This document shows, piece by piece, positions 1-10,028 of a stretch of DNA of 37,065 nucleotides. Source of the DNA: Phytophthora quininea. Lineage: Eukaryota > Oomycota > Peronosporomycetes > Peronosporales > Peronosporaceae. The first letter of the stretch is position 1, and every line of letters starts with the position of its first letter. Under the pieces are notes generated by a model, which saw only the letters and a list, made by a program, of their open reading frames with translations, did no database searches and had not been told where the DNA came from. Location: positions 1-37,065 of the forward strand of contig JAAVTG010000100.1 of NCBI GenBank assembly GCA_011947345.1, in the 5' to 3' direction. A program made the position numbers and the translations under genes.

Positions 1-870
1 GAAATTTATTCGAGTTCCCTGTACTACGAGGAGCGAGGCCGCTGAAAATGGACATTTGAAGCTGGTGCAGTGGCTTCAAGAAAATGTCGAGCATTCTTCG
101 TGGACTGAGGAAAGGCAATAGCAAACGCCGCACAAGCAGGACACCTCGACATTGTGAAATAGTTGCTTCCGAATGGAAGCAAATCATGGGCTTTTGGAGT
201 GCAGCGGATAAGGGCCATCTTCACTTCGTTCGGTGGCTGTTTGAACATGGCGTTAGCTGCTCTTGTGAAGATACCCAATGGGCCGCTGGGAGCAGGACTC
301 TCGAGTTGGTGAAGTGGTTCCACGAGCATTTCAACGATCAGGTTACCCCAGCGGCTGAAGAAGGACGTTTGGATGTGGTGAAGTGACTTCACAATAATCG
401 ATCCGAGGGCTGCACAACGAGCGCAATTGATCAGGCAGCTTCATGTGGACACCTTCACGTTGTGCAGTGGCTCTTTGACAATCGAGATAAAGGGTGTACA
501 AGTCCTATGAATGATGCTGTCTCTAATGGCCATACTAACATTGTAAAGTGGCTGCATAAGCACCAGGGGGCTGACTTGCAGTCGCGAGGCCATGCTGAAG
601 GCTGCATGAAAGGGCCACACTGAAGTGGTTCGGTGCCCTTACGACAGTAACTTATGTCGCGCTTATGGTAAACCGCTTGGGGATGCTGCAGACTGCGGAC
701 ACTTGCAGATGATCATGGCGGTGATTGATCAGAGGGGCGTTAAGAATCGTGCTGTGACCGAACGATTCCTTCCTGACGACGCAAGGGAAAATGAACACTT
801 TCGTTGCTCAGATAAGTTGTGCATCAATGTTGCCTTTTTCACGTCGCATATTTAAGATGGCTACATGTTG
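1..870 (+). pseudogene. Degenerate ankyrin-repeat array
   Basis: Several short open stretches in different plus frames carry the oomycete-style ankyrin pattern AAxxGHLxxVxWL, for example AAENGHLKLVQWLQEN near 40-85, AADKGHLHFVRWLFEHG near 200-250, EEGRLDVVK near 360-385, ASCGHLHVVQWLFDN near 435-485 and VSNGHTNIVKWLHKH near 520-565. In-frame stops (e.g. at about 384) and frame changes separate them, so no protein of family length (usually several hundred residues) can be made. Ankyrin repeats are protein-interaction modules; large families with this exact repeat flavour are common in Phytophthora. The array runs off the left edge. Seen: repeats and breaks. Inferred: decayed paralogue. Confidence 0.75.
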
Positions 871-902
871 TCGATACCTAACTTTGCGCCAGCCATTTCG
901 CC

Positions 903-1061
903 ATGAGCGAGCTCTACACGGAGGCGGCGGCGCTGCTGCACAAGCTGGAGCAGCGGCAGGGCGGGCTCAAGAGTCTGGCGTTCGCAGAGTCCACGGTGCA
1001 CAAGCGCAGCTCCTTCGCGCTTGTTCCGCATGAGACGCTCGCAAAAGTAAAGATCGACTAG
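903..1061 (+). pseudogene. NSUN5-like rRNA methyltransferase, N-terminal fragment
   Basis: An ATG at 903 opens a 52-aa frame beginning MSELYTEAAALLHKLEQRQG, followed by a G-L-K-S-L motif and ending ALVPHETLAKVKID. The pattern LYxxAAxLLxxLExRQGxxKxL and the later ALVxET match the N-terminus of NSUN5, the enzyme that makes 5-methylcytosine in large-subunit rRNA (family knowledge). The family is usually above 400 aa; the SAM-binding domain is absent here. The frame reaches TAG at 1059 just after GTAAAG at 1047, so the stop could lie in an intron (exon 903-1046), but no continuing exon was found downstream. Base composition is GC-rich, unlike the flanks, which suggests a dispersed gene fragment. 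Confidence 0.55.
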
Positions 1062-1660
1062 AGTCAATCCTGTCCTAACTGTTCCCTCTCATCCCTGATA
1101 TCCTGGTCTATTTGATGCCAACACGATCCGCCGACTCGGTTCCCTAGTCAAAGTATACAACAAATTGATATCACTGTCTGATTCCATACTTGATGCCGCT
1201 GAGGCACAAAAGCGATAGTTTATATCGAGATTTGTATGGGGTCCTAGAGCAAAAGCACGGGGAATTGCCGTCTGGAGACAACGATTTCCATGTGGAAGTT
1301 GGGCTGGACAAAATTTGACCGCGAAACTCGCTTTCACTGCGACTACGACACTAATAAGCACCCTAATGATGAAAATAAGTCTTTTCTTGTGTTCTATTGC
1401 GATGGTGTTGCTCCAGCCGAGCAAAACTTCTGGCTTCCGGCAAAAGTACCATCCTCGAGAAGGCGACTGTTCGCGGGCAACCGAGTTTGCGCCAATCATC
1501 GTGCTTTGATTCAGATTTCAGCCAATGCTGACCTCATACTAGATATGGAGGCGACGGCACACACGCCCGTAAACAAATTTGGCCAACCACAAGGCTCACA
1601 TGGCCGAGAATACCGGTAAAGTACCGGTATAAACGCCCCGTCGCACCTCACGCCAGCCTA
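1062..1660. other. No recognisable gene
   Basis: Open frames on both strands overlap here (minus 1089-1499, plus 1290-1619, plus 1315-1509). None shows a domain I recognise. A short plus-strand stretch at about 1110-1215 reads like ordinary soluble protein (FDANTIRRLGSLVKVYNKL) before a stop, so this may be another gene fragment. Confidence 0.3.
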
Positions 1661-1669
1661 CCGAAATGG

Positions 1670-2370
1670 GTTCAAGAGGCCGCAAGTGGCTGCATACCGC
1701 CGATACCGGTCTCACAACGGTACATAGACTGAGTCATCCGTCGAGCACTTTGCGTCCGTCGGACGCGCCGCTGCCGCCTGGATAATAGGCGCTCATCGAC
1801 ACACAGGGCTGCGTGTACTTCGTGGACCACAACATGCGCAATGTGTAGGACCCGCTGGTAAGCAGACTCCACAGTCAGATCATGACGAGTGGCATCGGAC
1901 GTTGCTAACAGCTTGGCGGACAGGCGTAAGAACCGCGGAGATGGCGAGAGGGAGGACCAGACCGGCTCCTAGAACACCATCATCGCAAGCACAGCGCTAC
2001 CCGCGCAGACACCAAGGAGTGTTTCACGTAGGACTCGAAGGAGCTGTCACTCTTTAACGCAGCCATACCGGACAGACTCGACTTGTATAAGAAGGACGCA
2101 GATCTGGAACATGTCATGGAACTGCCTGACACCATGGTGGACGCATAGCTGGAGGTAGCTACCTAGCTGATACGAGAGCAGGGCGAGATTCTGCGCACAC
2201 TTGAGCTGTTCGTGCCAGTGTTTGGCAAGCATGTTGAACGCCTCCCCTGCGTACAGGAAGTGCAGCATGCGCTTCGGTACACTTCGCTGTCGCTATCTCC
2301 CTACTTGGTGGTGTACTCTGTCGGTGCACTACGAACAAAGGTTTGTCATTCACAGCAGTAGATTCAAATA
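1670..2370 (+). pseudogene. Decayed gene with a WW-domain-like motif
   Basis: In one plus frame near 1790-1860 the translation reads LIDTQGCVYFVDHNMRNV, then TAG, then DPLVSR. This resembles the core of a WW domain (GxxYFVDHNxRxxxWxDP), with the stop close to where the conserved tryptophan would be. WW domains bind proline-rich peptides; in oomycetes they occur in multidomain FYVE/WW proteins (family knowledge). A further open stretch around 2050-2150 contains RLDLYKKDADLEHVMELPD and then stops. Several stops interrupt the frame, so no product is expected. Assignment rests on one short motif. Confidence 0.3.
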
Positions 2371-2379
2371 AATGTTACC

Positions 2380-3200
2380 CTACTTATCGATACAGTTGGC
2401 GTCTTGGCACTCACAGGTAAACAATGATAGGTTGCTTCGGCGATAACGAAACGTTAATTCCTGCATTGCTGGTAAGTTCTTCGATGCAAAAAGCCCCAGC
2501 CTAGCTGTGTTAGCCCAATCGTACTCATAAACTTCGCAGTTGGGGTTGCAGGAGTGATTTTATAACTCGACTCTCATTGCCGCAAAAGCGTGCATCGACG
2601 AACAACTTTTCTTTCCAAGTTGTGTGTGATTTGAACTCCATTTGGTAGCGACGGTCTGATCGACGAACCGCATCTCGCTCGAGCAGTATCTCTCCTACGT
2701 ATTCAATGACGAATGCGCCTTTAGGAATCTGCACATCGCAGACAACACCAAGTCCAACGCGAGTCACGATCAAATCAAACTCGAACTGATAGTAGAAACG
2801 ATTGCTACAGTCGGATCCAGCGGAGCAGTTGAAGTTATCGCACACAGTGCAAGTTGTTACGTTAGGGCAGCCCCTCTTCCATGGCATAGTACGAGGAGGA
2901 CCACACCGACCTTCACAACCACAAAGTTCCCAACCATCTGTACGGGCGAGCAGTCGAGAATACACTCCGCTTCACTCGAACAATATCCGCAGGCCATTCA
3001 CGAGGTTCGATGACACCGTAGTCGCCGCCAACCGGGGGCATGTCAATCTCAACGTCGTGCTTGCAGCAGTGCTCACACACCGTGGGCTGGAGTTGTAGTG
3101 CTGTTGCAGACTTGGGGTCACGTGAAAGATGCGCATCCATTCCTGCTGCGTGGTTGAGGGGATACGTGAGCCGTTCTTGGGGGCGGCACAACAAAGCCAC
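2380..3200 (-). pseudogene. SET-domain histone lysine methyltransferase, frameshifted
   Basis: Read on the minus strand, a cysteine-rich AWS/pre-SET-like segment (GCPNVTTCTVCDNFNCSAGS, then DCSNR) leads into a SET core: LGVVCDVQIPKGAFVIEYVG, a YQMEFK segment and a DARFCGNESR segment. Near 2560 the frame breaks at a run of four A (T on the plus strand). The next frame resumes with NHSCNPNCEVYEYDW, LGLFASKN and ELTFRYRR, then a post-SET cysteine cluster CECQDANC and a stop at 2380-2382. SET proteins transfer methyl from SAM to histone lysines; NHSC is the cofactor-binding signature. A second frame change lies near 2960, where upstream sequence to 3200 containing a CEHCCKHD cluster is in another frame. 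Either two indels or an intron plus one indel is needed. No chromatin partner gene is nearby. Confidence 0.7.
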
Positions 3201-3313
3201 TTCCGCGAGATAGCAACATTAGCTGCCGAATCAATTGGAAAGTGATGGTCTAGTAGCGTTTCAATTCAATTGCCGTTGACTGCAAACCCGCTTTACCGTT
3301 GGAATGCCCATCT

Positions 3314-3490
3314 GCATGGCCGTTGAGAGCACATCTACACATCCAAGCCTCCCTCGAAGATGCGAGGAGATCACAACCTCGAGACTCCACGAGCACTCTT
3401 CGTGGGGTTTTCGCTTCAACCTCACTGATCGCTTCAGGGGGGACGCATGACCGTTGAGAGCACATCTGCATGGCCGTTGAGAGCTCATCC
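3314..3490. repeat. Three copies of a 23-bp unit, two of them in tandem
   Basis: The unit GCATGRCCGTTGAGAGCWCA plus three bases occurs at 3314-3336, 3445-3467 and 3468-3490. The last two abut exactly. Copies differ at one to three positions. Confidence 0.8.
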
Positions 3491-4270
3491 GCACGACTGT
3501 CTATGGATAGACTAGTGTGCTGCCAGCACTGGGTTACGAGTGGTGCCTTGATTCATGCCACAAGTCGACCATTCCCAAACTTGCGCCTATGGCATCAGTT
3601 CTCCAACGTCTTGAAGCTGAGCGAGAAGCTCAAAGGCTCGAGGAGACTCGTCCGCCATTTCGAAGTGTTGAATCCATTCGCACATTCGTAATGGACTCGA
3701 AGCCCCGCCAACTGCAAACATTTCCGTCGAGATGTGCGTATTTGGTATCACCGAACTGGAGAAGTGCTGGTGTCTGGAACTCATCGATCGAGACCTCAAA
3801 GTGCAGTACGACGAACATTGTGCCAGACCGTCTACCATTTCGTGACGTCCGCAGCATTCGTGAGTTCATTGCCACGGAAGCACCGGGTCCCTAGAACGCA
3901 TTACAGTGGAGATGTGTGTTCTTGCAGCAGAACTATGTGCGATATGTACAAGGCGCCAAGTGTTGCGGCTGGAGCTGATTGACCGGCTGGCTGAGTCAGA
4001 GCTCAATGACATTCGTCCACAGCTCGCGTACTTGAGTGAAGCTCGTCGTAATCGTTTCCTGTTCAAACTGACGCTATGGATTCCACGCGGTGTTGTTGTT
4101 GACGCAGGCACATATCGCGTTGGGTTTTCCTATGTGTTCGATGATGTCCGATCGCTCACGCTGTTCAAGGCAACGGCTCACGGCAGTGCCAAGTGTTATC
4201 GACAGCACATTGCACTACCACTATGGATACCAAGATGGCAAGTGCGACAACGAAGTGGTGATTACCTCAC

Positions 4271-4330
4271 CCAAGATGCAGCTGTTGTTGCCACATGTGC
4301 CCAAGATGCAGCCACTGTTGCCACCTCTGT
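4271..4330 (+). repeat. Two tandem copies of a 30-bp unit
   Basis: The stretch 4271-4300 is repeated at 4301-4330 with a few substitutions, each copy starting CCAAGATGCAGC. The unit length is a multiple of three. Confidence 0.7.
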
Positions 4331-4737
4331 CCACGCCGGTGCTGCTATGAGATTAGATCAGCTCCAATAACACGTTGCCTAGTATTTTGGAGGCACAATA
4401 CATTTGGTCTTTGCGCGCTTTTTATCTTGACAGAGTTAAAACTTGCGACGCATACCGAGAAACATAAGTGTTAACCAGCGTGAGCCTCGTAGTCATTCCG
4501 CAATTTCCTGGCTAAGGCAAAGATGAAGAGGCATCATCACTGTGATCTTTCCGAGGGTACACGAAATGTTCGCCACCAAACCGCAACGACGTCAGACGAA
4601 ATTGGTTATTTTCCGCCGAATTCCTTTTTTGACAGTCCGGCCGTTCGAGCATGGTATAGTGGATCTGGCGACCTTATATCTTTTGCAGATTCACAACCCG
4701 CTCGTCCTGTAATGTCGACTGATGCCGGCGAAACTTA

Positions 4738-5967
4738 GCTGGAGCGAGGTGCCGAAGATGATGTATACCGCGAGGAGGAGTTGAAAGCAATGGATGCTAC
4801 GACCACATTTGCTGTCCCAACACTGGATGGATGAGAGTCCATTAAGCGGCGCGCAATTGAGGCTATTGCATCAAGTGAAACGAAGATTTGCTGTGTTTGT
4901 GAGCTGTCCTGTGACCCCGACGATATCACCAGAGAAACACTGACAGACGATCTTATCGCAGTAAGTGCTATAGTAAGTTTCGTTATGGTTGGGGCGTTAA
5001 CCTCGTGCTCTTGCAAGCAAATGCATAAATGTCTTCGTGTTCCAGAAGATCAGATGATTCCAGCGTTTATAATTGGTCAATATGACGCGTCAGCACTTGA
5101 TCAGCGTTTGAAGCACTTGATGTTATTCGCGCCAGGTAAATACCTCCGACATTTTCCGTTAGATTGAGTACAGTGTTTGTGGGTCTAACTAACAACAAAC
5201 CTTTTGTTAGCAATTTCTTGCGTTGAAGGTTCTCTCTCGGCACATATTTGCAAATCATGTTACCACCATTTCACCCAGAAGCAGGTTCGGATGCCACCTA
5301 GTATGGCTATCGCCAACGGGAACTACTTGGGAAGACTACCTTCAGAATTTGAAGCACTAACTTGGACAGACGAACAGTCCATCGCGCTTGTATTGCCATG
5401 TGTCTCGTTGGCAGTGGTGACAGGGGGCCATGTCGAACGATTAATTCTCACCATTATATTGTCAGGAACACTGAAGGACCTATCGTGAGTATGCTTCCCC
5501 GTAATTTGAGCGGTTGTGTTCGAGTGACAATGGTGGGAAGCATGACAAAAACACAAGTTGCTGCGTGCAAGCAACGGTATCGCTTAAACGTTCCTCTGTG
5601 CAGTAAAGTGCTTCGCTTCTTGGATGCCAATAATCGAGAATACATCAAGCGAGAAGTGCAATTATCCGGAACTAATCCTACCGGTTCTGATATTAAACCA
5701 ACTAGTGTCATCATTGATAGAATGGACGAGTCCGACGAAATCGTTAGCAGTATTTGCGACAAAAGTACTTATTCGTTGTGTGGATCGGCCGTAGAAGACG
5801 GCAAAGATCAATCCCTTGAGAGTACATGGATTGGAGCCTCTAGTATGCTCATGCAGCCCGATCAATCCGGGCATAGTGATTTTATTGTTCGCAAGTCAAA
5901 CGATTATATTTCGATGGCGACTTGGTCAGCCTGTGTGAATGTTTCTAACTTTGTTCCCGGGGGGTGA
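4738..5967 (+). pseudogene. Helitron N-terminal region with DUF6570-like domain
   Basis: The first frame begins LERGAEDDVYREEELKAMDA and contains an in-frame TGA at about 4833, followed by a cysteine pair ICCVCELSC. A probable intron (GT near 5136 to AG near 5211) joins it to HICKSCYHHF and then SMAIANGNYLGRLPSEFEAL, which is the DUF6570 signature (ANGxxxGxxPxEL/FxxLT). The frame then changes within the five-G run near 5423-5427 and continues with INSHHYIVRNTEG and MLPRNLSGCVRVTMVG, ending at a stop at 5965-5967. DUF6570 commonly precedes the Rep domain in Helitron and PIF1-like proteins. Stop and frameshift make it inactive as it stands. Confidence 0.7.
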
Positions 5968-6119
5968 AGGCCCCACCGAGTCTCGTAAGAACAACTGTCG
6001 ATCCGAAGATGGATTCTGCGTTGTTTACGTGTCCAAGGGCACCGTTTTGAGCAGCATCTCGCATTCATGCTGCTGGCTTTTGACCATTTGGCGTTGAAGC
6101 ATGCAAGGAGAACTCTGTA

Positions 6120-7797
6120 TCTGAAAATGGATATCAAAAGGAGGCTCTTAAATCGGGAACAGTTAAGAAGAGCACTGTGACGGAGGCAATTGAGTATTTT
6201 AAGCAATTAGGTACCTGCCGTGCAAAAGGTGTTAAACCACCCCCACCGTCGAAAACTGTGCAGCGTGTTATCGATACCCGCAAAGGAATTCGAGTTGCGG
6301 AGTCGGCGTTTTATGGGTCAAACATTGCTCGTATGCGAGCTCGCCACGACCTTTTCGGCATGCTGAAAAGGTTCGGTCCGCTCCATGTATTTTTTACCGC
6401 GTCTCCTAATTCCTCTGGTACCTACAACATTGCTGTGAAGTCTGGCCAATTGTCACGTAAGGCACTTCAGGAAGCCAACTTGCTACTAGTTCCAAATCGA
6501 GCCGAAAGAAAAGCAATCGCGGCAGCTTTCCCGGTGGAATGCGCTAGATATTTTTACGTGTCATAGACACAGTAATAGAGGTATTTCTGGGGTGGAACCA
6601 GGCTGATCATGCCCCGAAACGTAGTGGAGGTATCTTTGGTGCTGTTCGAGCTTATGGCGCAGCCGTCGAAACGCAACGAGCCGGTGATTTACACGCCCAT
6701 TTCTCCGTTTGGCTACATGGATTTCCAACAACGAGTGAACAGTTCACCGATGCAGTTCAAAACGACGCACAGGTTACAAATCGTTTACTTTCTCTAGCAG
6801 ATCGTGTACTGACGACCAAAATCCATTAAGTCAATGGAAGGACTTTACAAAATGTCGATCTCCTTGTTTCGACTCCGGCGGCGAGCTTGCAACATCACTA
6901 CTAGTACGAGACGTACAAGTCCACCTATGGAACCACACCAAATCATGCTTCAAGGTATTGAGCATTTTTTTAATCAATACGAATTCCCTCGTTAGCTGCT
7001 TACCCTGTTCCGATTACAAACTTGTGGTTGTACTAGAAATCGATGCGGACTCCAACAGGAAGAGTATGTAGGTTTTTCAAGCCAGAAGAGGTAAACCCTG
7101 GAATGACGAGAGTGGAGGACGGAAACAAACTCCGTTTGCATCGTCCGATTGGATGTGAATACGTGAACGCGTACAACCCCGTGGTAATGTCAGTGCTAAA
7201 GTGCAATCATGATGCTCAGTTCTTGTTGTCAAGTGAAGCACGAAATACAGCAGCTTACGTCGTGAAATATTGCATGAAAAATCAGAATCCCATCGAAAAC
7301 CAAGCCGCCGTGTCGTTAGCGGCTTTTACAAGAGCAGTAACCAAAGCCAGTGCTTTGCCAGATGACACCACGGACGTTGAGCGAGGTCATCGAATTCTTG
7401 GATCCATGCTATATTCCGTCACGAATGGCCAAGAAGTGGCTGCACCGATGGCAGCTCTCTACATTTTGAATGAGACCCCATTTTTTTCTCTCACGATTTC
7501 GTACACGTGAACATCAGACGAATGCTGCAGCAAGAAGTGGGATCAGCTGAAGTAAGTTTTTCGCAAGAAGTTTTAGATGATTTACCCTCCCAAAGAGCGA
7601 GTGTTTCCACTGAAACGCAGCTAGAAAAATATTGGAAGCGTGCGCTCGACTTAGAGGATGTTCCTTTCATTGATATTTGCGAATGTTATGAGCAAAACGG
7701 TAACAGATCCAAGCGCGCAAAAATCCTGTGCACCCTTTACATCTATTGCCTACTCGAAGTTGGACATTCAGAAAGTACTTGTCATTTGCGGCGATGA
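6120..7797 (+). pseudogene. Helitron Rep (HUH nuclease) domain
   Basis: From about 6120 the frame reads YFKQLGTCRAKGV, SAFYGSNIARMRARHDLFGM and RFGPLHVFFTASPNS, typical of Helitron_like_N. After a frame change near 6545 it continues GAAVETQRAGDLHAHFSVWL; the HAH codons at 6692-6700 are the HUH metal-binding motif. A stretch ending VHLWNHTKSCFK (to about 6957) is probably followed by an intron. From 7043 the frame contains YNPVVMSVLKCNHDAQF and AAYVVKYCMKNQN; the tyrosine codons at 7256-7258 and 7268-7270 fit the catalytic YxxxY pair. The tail SFSQEVLDDLPSQR runs to about 7797. Rep nicks and joins DNA at Helitron ends. At least two frame changes not explained by introns make this copy non-functional. 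Confidence 0.8.
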
Positions 7798-7829
7798 AAT
7801 CCCTGATACCCGGAGCAAAGCAAAGTTGA

Positions 7830-8499
7830 CTATTACTACAATGCATTACTCATGTTGTTTAAGCCGCACCGCTAGTTTACATTATATGATAGCAATCTCT
7901 CTGCCCATGACAATTATCTTTCTTTCGTGGAACATGGAAACGAATCGCTAGTTTGTCGGCTTCAACAGGGTGAGAAGCAGTGGACAGATTACCATAAAGC
8001 CCAGAAAACTGATCTGGATAACGCCGAATCAGCAGAGGAGATACTTTTGAGAACACAAGCATCTCTTAGTTGTGACTGGATCCCTGCTGATGACAGGGAA
8101 ACTAGTGGTCGGGAGCGCAGTAGTCACGAGGGTGATGCAGATATCATTCCGAACGAATATTTTGACTCTACAACAGTCACAACTCCAGACTGTTCTACAA
8201 TGAAGTTATCAAGGCCAAACGTGCCATCATGGCATCATAGTTACACCCCTCGATCAACGCAAGGGTGTACCACGCCAAACTCTTTATGTCGCGTTATCCA
8301 GAGCAGTAAGTTTGGCGAGCCTTGTCTTAACAGACGCGATCACCAGAGAGTACACCAACAAATTCAGACCCACGAAAGCGACGGTGAGCGAAATGCACCG
8401 CCTTATGGAGTTCGTAACATTTCCACCATACATACCCCCAACGAAGTTGCAGAATTTCAAGCTTGGAAAGCGACACAAAGAGAATCCGATTAATATTAA
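7830..8499 (+). pseudogene. Helitron linker and C-terminal helicase remnant
   Basis: A stretch from 7927 (VEHGNESLVCRLQQGEKQWT) is the acidic linker that usually sits between Rep and helicase. In another frame, 8250-8499 encodes GVPRQTLYVALSRAVSLASL followed by VLTDAITREYTNKF, the conserved motif VI region of PIF1/RecD-type helicases (arginine-finger ALSRA). Helicase motifs I to V, normally about 400 residues, are not visible between the two, so an internal deletion is likely. The frame runs directly into the TTAA at 8496-8499, where piggyBac begins. Helicase motif VI this close to the linker is the main evidence for the deletion. Confidence 0.7.
8496..8499. repeat. Left TTAA target-site duplication
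   Basis: TTAA immediately precedes the left terminal inverted repeat. TTAA is the obligatory piggyBac target. Confidence 0.85.
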
Positions 8500-8514
8500 C
8501 CCTTTCACTACCGG
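8500..8514 (+). repeat. piggyBac left terminal inverted repeat
   Basis: CCCTTTCACTACCGG, 15 bp, perfect match to the reverse complement of 16515-16529. The CCCTTT start is typical of piggyBac ends. The match stops at base 16 (T on the left, A on the right). Confidence 0.9.
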
Positions 8515-8727
8515 TGGGCTGATAGATACTACATATTGAATTTAGTATCACCCAATAAGAGACGCTCATTCACAGATTTGTAGCCAATGGCAGGCTGTGA
8601 TGGTTCGATGTGCTGGACCAGCCATCTCCAATAAAACGGACCCTTTGGAGATAAAACGCAGCGGAAAATTAGAGACGGTACGAGTAATCTATCCTCCCCC
8701 GTTCAAATTCCCCCTCCCCTGTTTTCC

Positions 8728-9009
8728 TTGGACGAAACGACAGCACATTATTGCCGATACTGCCGAGCCAGCCCGTGCGACTGGGAAAGCTACGGCCAAG
8801 AGCTCACTGAAAGCCAACATCGTCTCCTCCACGAGTACAAGGTCCCTCGCCCTCACAACGTGAACAAGGTGCTGTACCAAGTATACTTTTATCTCAAGAA
8901 TGGCAGACTTGATCGGACTCCAAGCTATGAGTTCCCTGCTTGTATTACTGCCGGACTGGACAGAGAGGGTAAGAGCATATTTCTGATGGATTTATTTCGT
9001 TGTTCATAG
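8728..9009 (+). CDS. Cys-rich CxxC/PCDW open frame inside piggyBac
   Basis: This frame encodes HYCRYCRASPCDWESYGQEL, then NVNKVLYQVYFYLKNGRLD and FPACITAGLDREGKS. The layout (CxxC, PCDW, basic tyrosine-rich middle, then a P-x-C near the end) resembles short cysteine-rich proteins that I recall as repetitive in stramenopile genomes, possibly transposon accessory proteins. I cannot name a defined family. There is no ATG at the start (the frame is open upstream without one), so it is probably a partial exon or fragment. It lies about 200 bp inside the left terminus on the strand opposite to the transposase. Confidence 0.35.
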   Translation: MDETTAHYCRYCRASPCDWESYGQELTESQHRLLHEYKVPRPHNVNKVLYQVYFYLKNGRLDRTPSYEFPACITAGLDREGKSIFLMDLFRCS

Positions 9010-9066
9010 CGTCTCACTTACTCTGAAAAGCATCACGATAATCACCAAAATAATACTCTGCCGTGT

Positions 9067-9096
9067 CCGTCGCCGGAGACGGCGCACCGGCGACGG
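9067..9096. repeat. 10-bp inverted repeat, 10-nt loop
   Basis: CCGTCGCCGG at 9067-9076 is perfectly complementary to CCGGCGACGG at 9087-9096. It lies just outside the left arm. GC content is very high; no adjacent T-run suggests a terminator. Confidence 0.7.
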
Positions 9097-9425
9097 CTTG
9101 CCGCGATTCACTTGGAATTGATCGATCCGAAGCTCCTTTTCCAATGTATTTCCTTTGTTCCAAGCCATTCTCAAAACGCTGTAAGCCCGATAACATCACC
9201 TCAGGGAGGATTTTACTATCAGCAAGACGCTCGAGTCCAAGCCGTACCAGTTCCCGACCGAGAACCACGGCGTCGCTCTCATCTGCTCCCCATCGCAGAA
9301 CCACTGGCCGAGCGTTGCCACGAGATCGGCTCTACACTGACGGAGTCGTGAGCCGGAGACCGACAACGCCGTGAGCTGCGTCACCCAGCAGGACGTGATG
9401 TTGTTCCTCACATCACCCGGACGAC

Positions 9426-9913
9426 TTGGCCCCCAACGCCTGGCTGCGCTTTGACGACGGCATTGAGCAACTACAGGCCATCTACAGATTGGTGGCGCCC
9501 TTCCGACTGCAGCCTGTGGTGGTCCTCATGGCCTCCTCTGGCGTCATCATTATGCTGTTCGAGTGTCTCTCGGCAGAGCAGAACGGCGTTGTCTACTCCA
9601 ACAAGGTGTCAACAAGAACCCCGAGTTATCGGTCGACTACATCCGCCTCGTGGCCAAGGAGTCCTTCTCCTACGCCCCGCAGAGTGACACGCGTGTCATC
9701 ATCCACTCGACACTTGGGAGGGTGCTGTCTGCCGATCTCGGCGAAGAGGAGCTCGACAAGGTTCGTGCCAAGTGCGAGGAGATCACGGCCGAGCTGCAGA
9801 AGGACCCGCAGTCAGTACTGCTCGACAAGCTCTGGTTCGTGCAGGAGACGCGCCACTTGCCTCCTCAAGACCCAAAGACGGAGATTCCACTGCTGGGCGG
9901 CGTCAAGAAGTAG
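9426..9913 (+). pseudogene. Captured host-gene fragment, left copy
   Basis: In one frame the sequence reads APNAWLRFDDGIEQLQAIYR and PVVVLMASSGVIIMLFECLS. In the next it continues NKNPELSVDYIRLVAKESFS, TRVIIHSTLGRVLSADLGEE and LLGGVKK, stopping at 9911-9913. The frame switch near 9607 could be an indel or an intron too short to be convincing. Third-base GC bias and amphipathic helices look like real host coding sequence; I do not recognise the family. The exact mirror copy is at 15097-15584. There is no start or promoter, so it is passenger DNA. Confidence 0.55.
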
Positions 9914-10028
9914 AGAGCGAAGTTAGTGATTAGGACGATGAATTGCAAGGTGGCCTGGAGCGCTGTGCTCTGTGGCACAACCTCGAAAAGACGCGATATC
10001 ATTTTGACGAACAGATTTCCCCTCGATC

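Larger units (their letters stand above)
3201..4735. other. Repeat-rich region with unassigned open frames
   Basis: Overlapping frames cover this stretch. The best is plus 3517-3894, whose protein has an internal pair of similar segments, PPFRSVESIRTFVMDS and LPFRDVRSIREFIATEA, about 60 residues apart. Another is plus 3906-4370. I recognise no family. The short tandem repeats noted separately and the lack of clear introns or an initiator favour old repeat-derived DNA over a working gene. Confidence 0.3.

Noticed and set aside
9196..9411. Minus-strand frame duplicated in both arms (mirrored 15599-15829)
   Set aside because: Duplicated only because the arms are identical; the opposite strand has the coding-like features.
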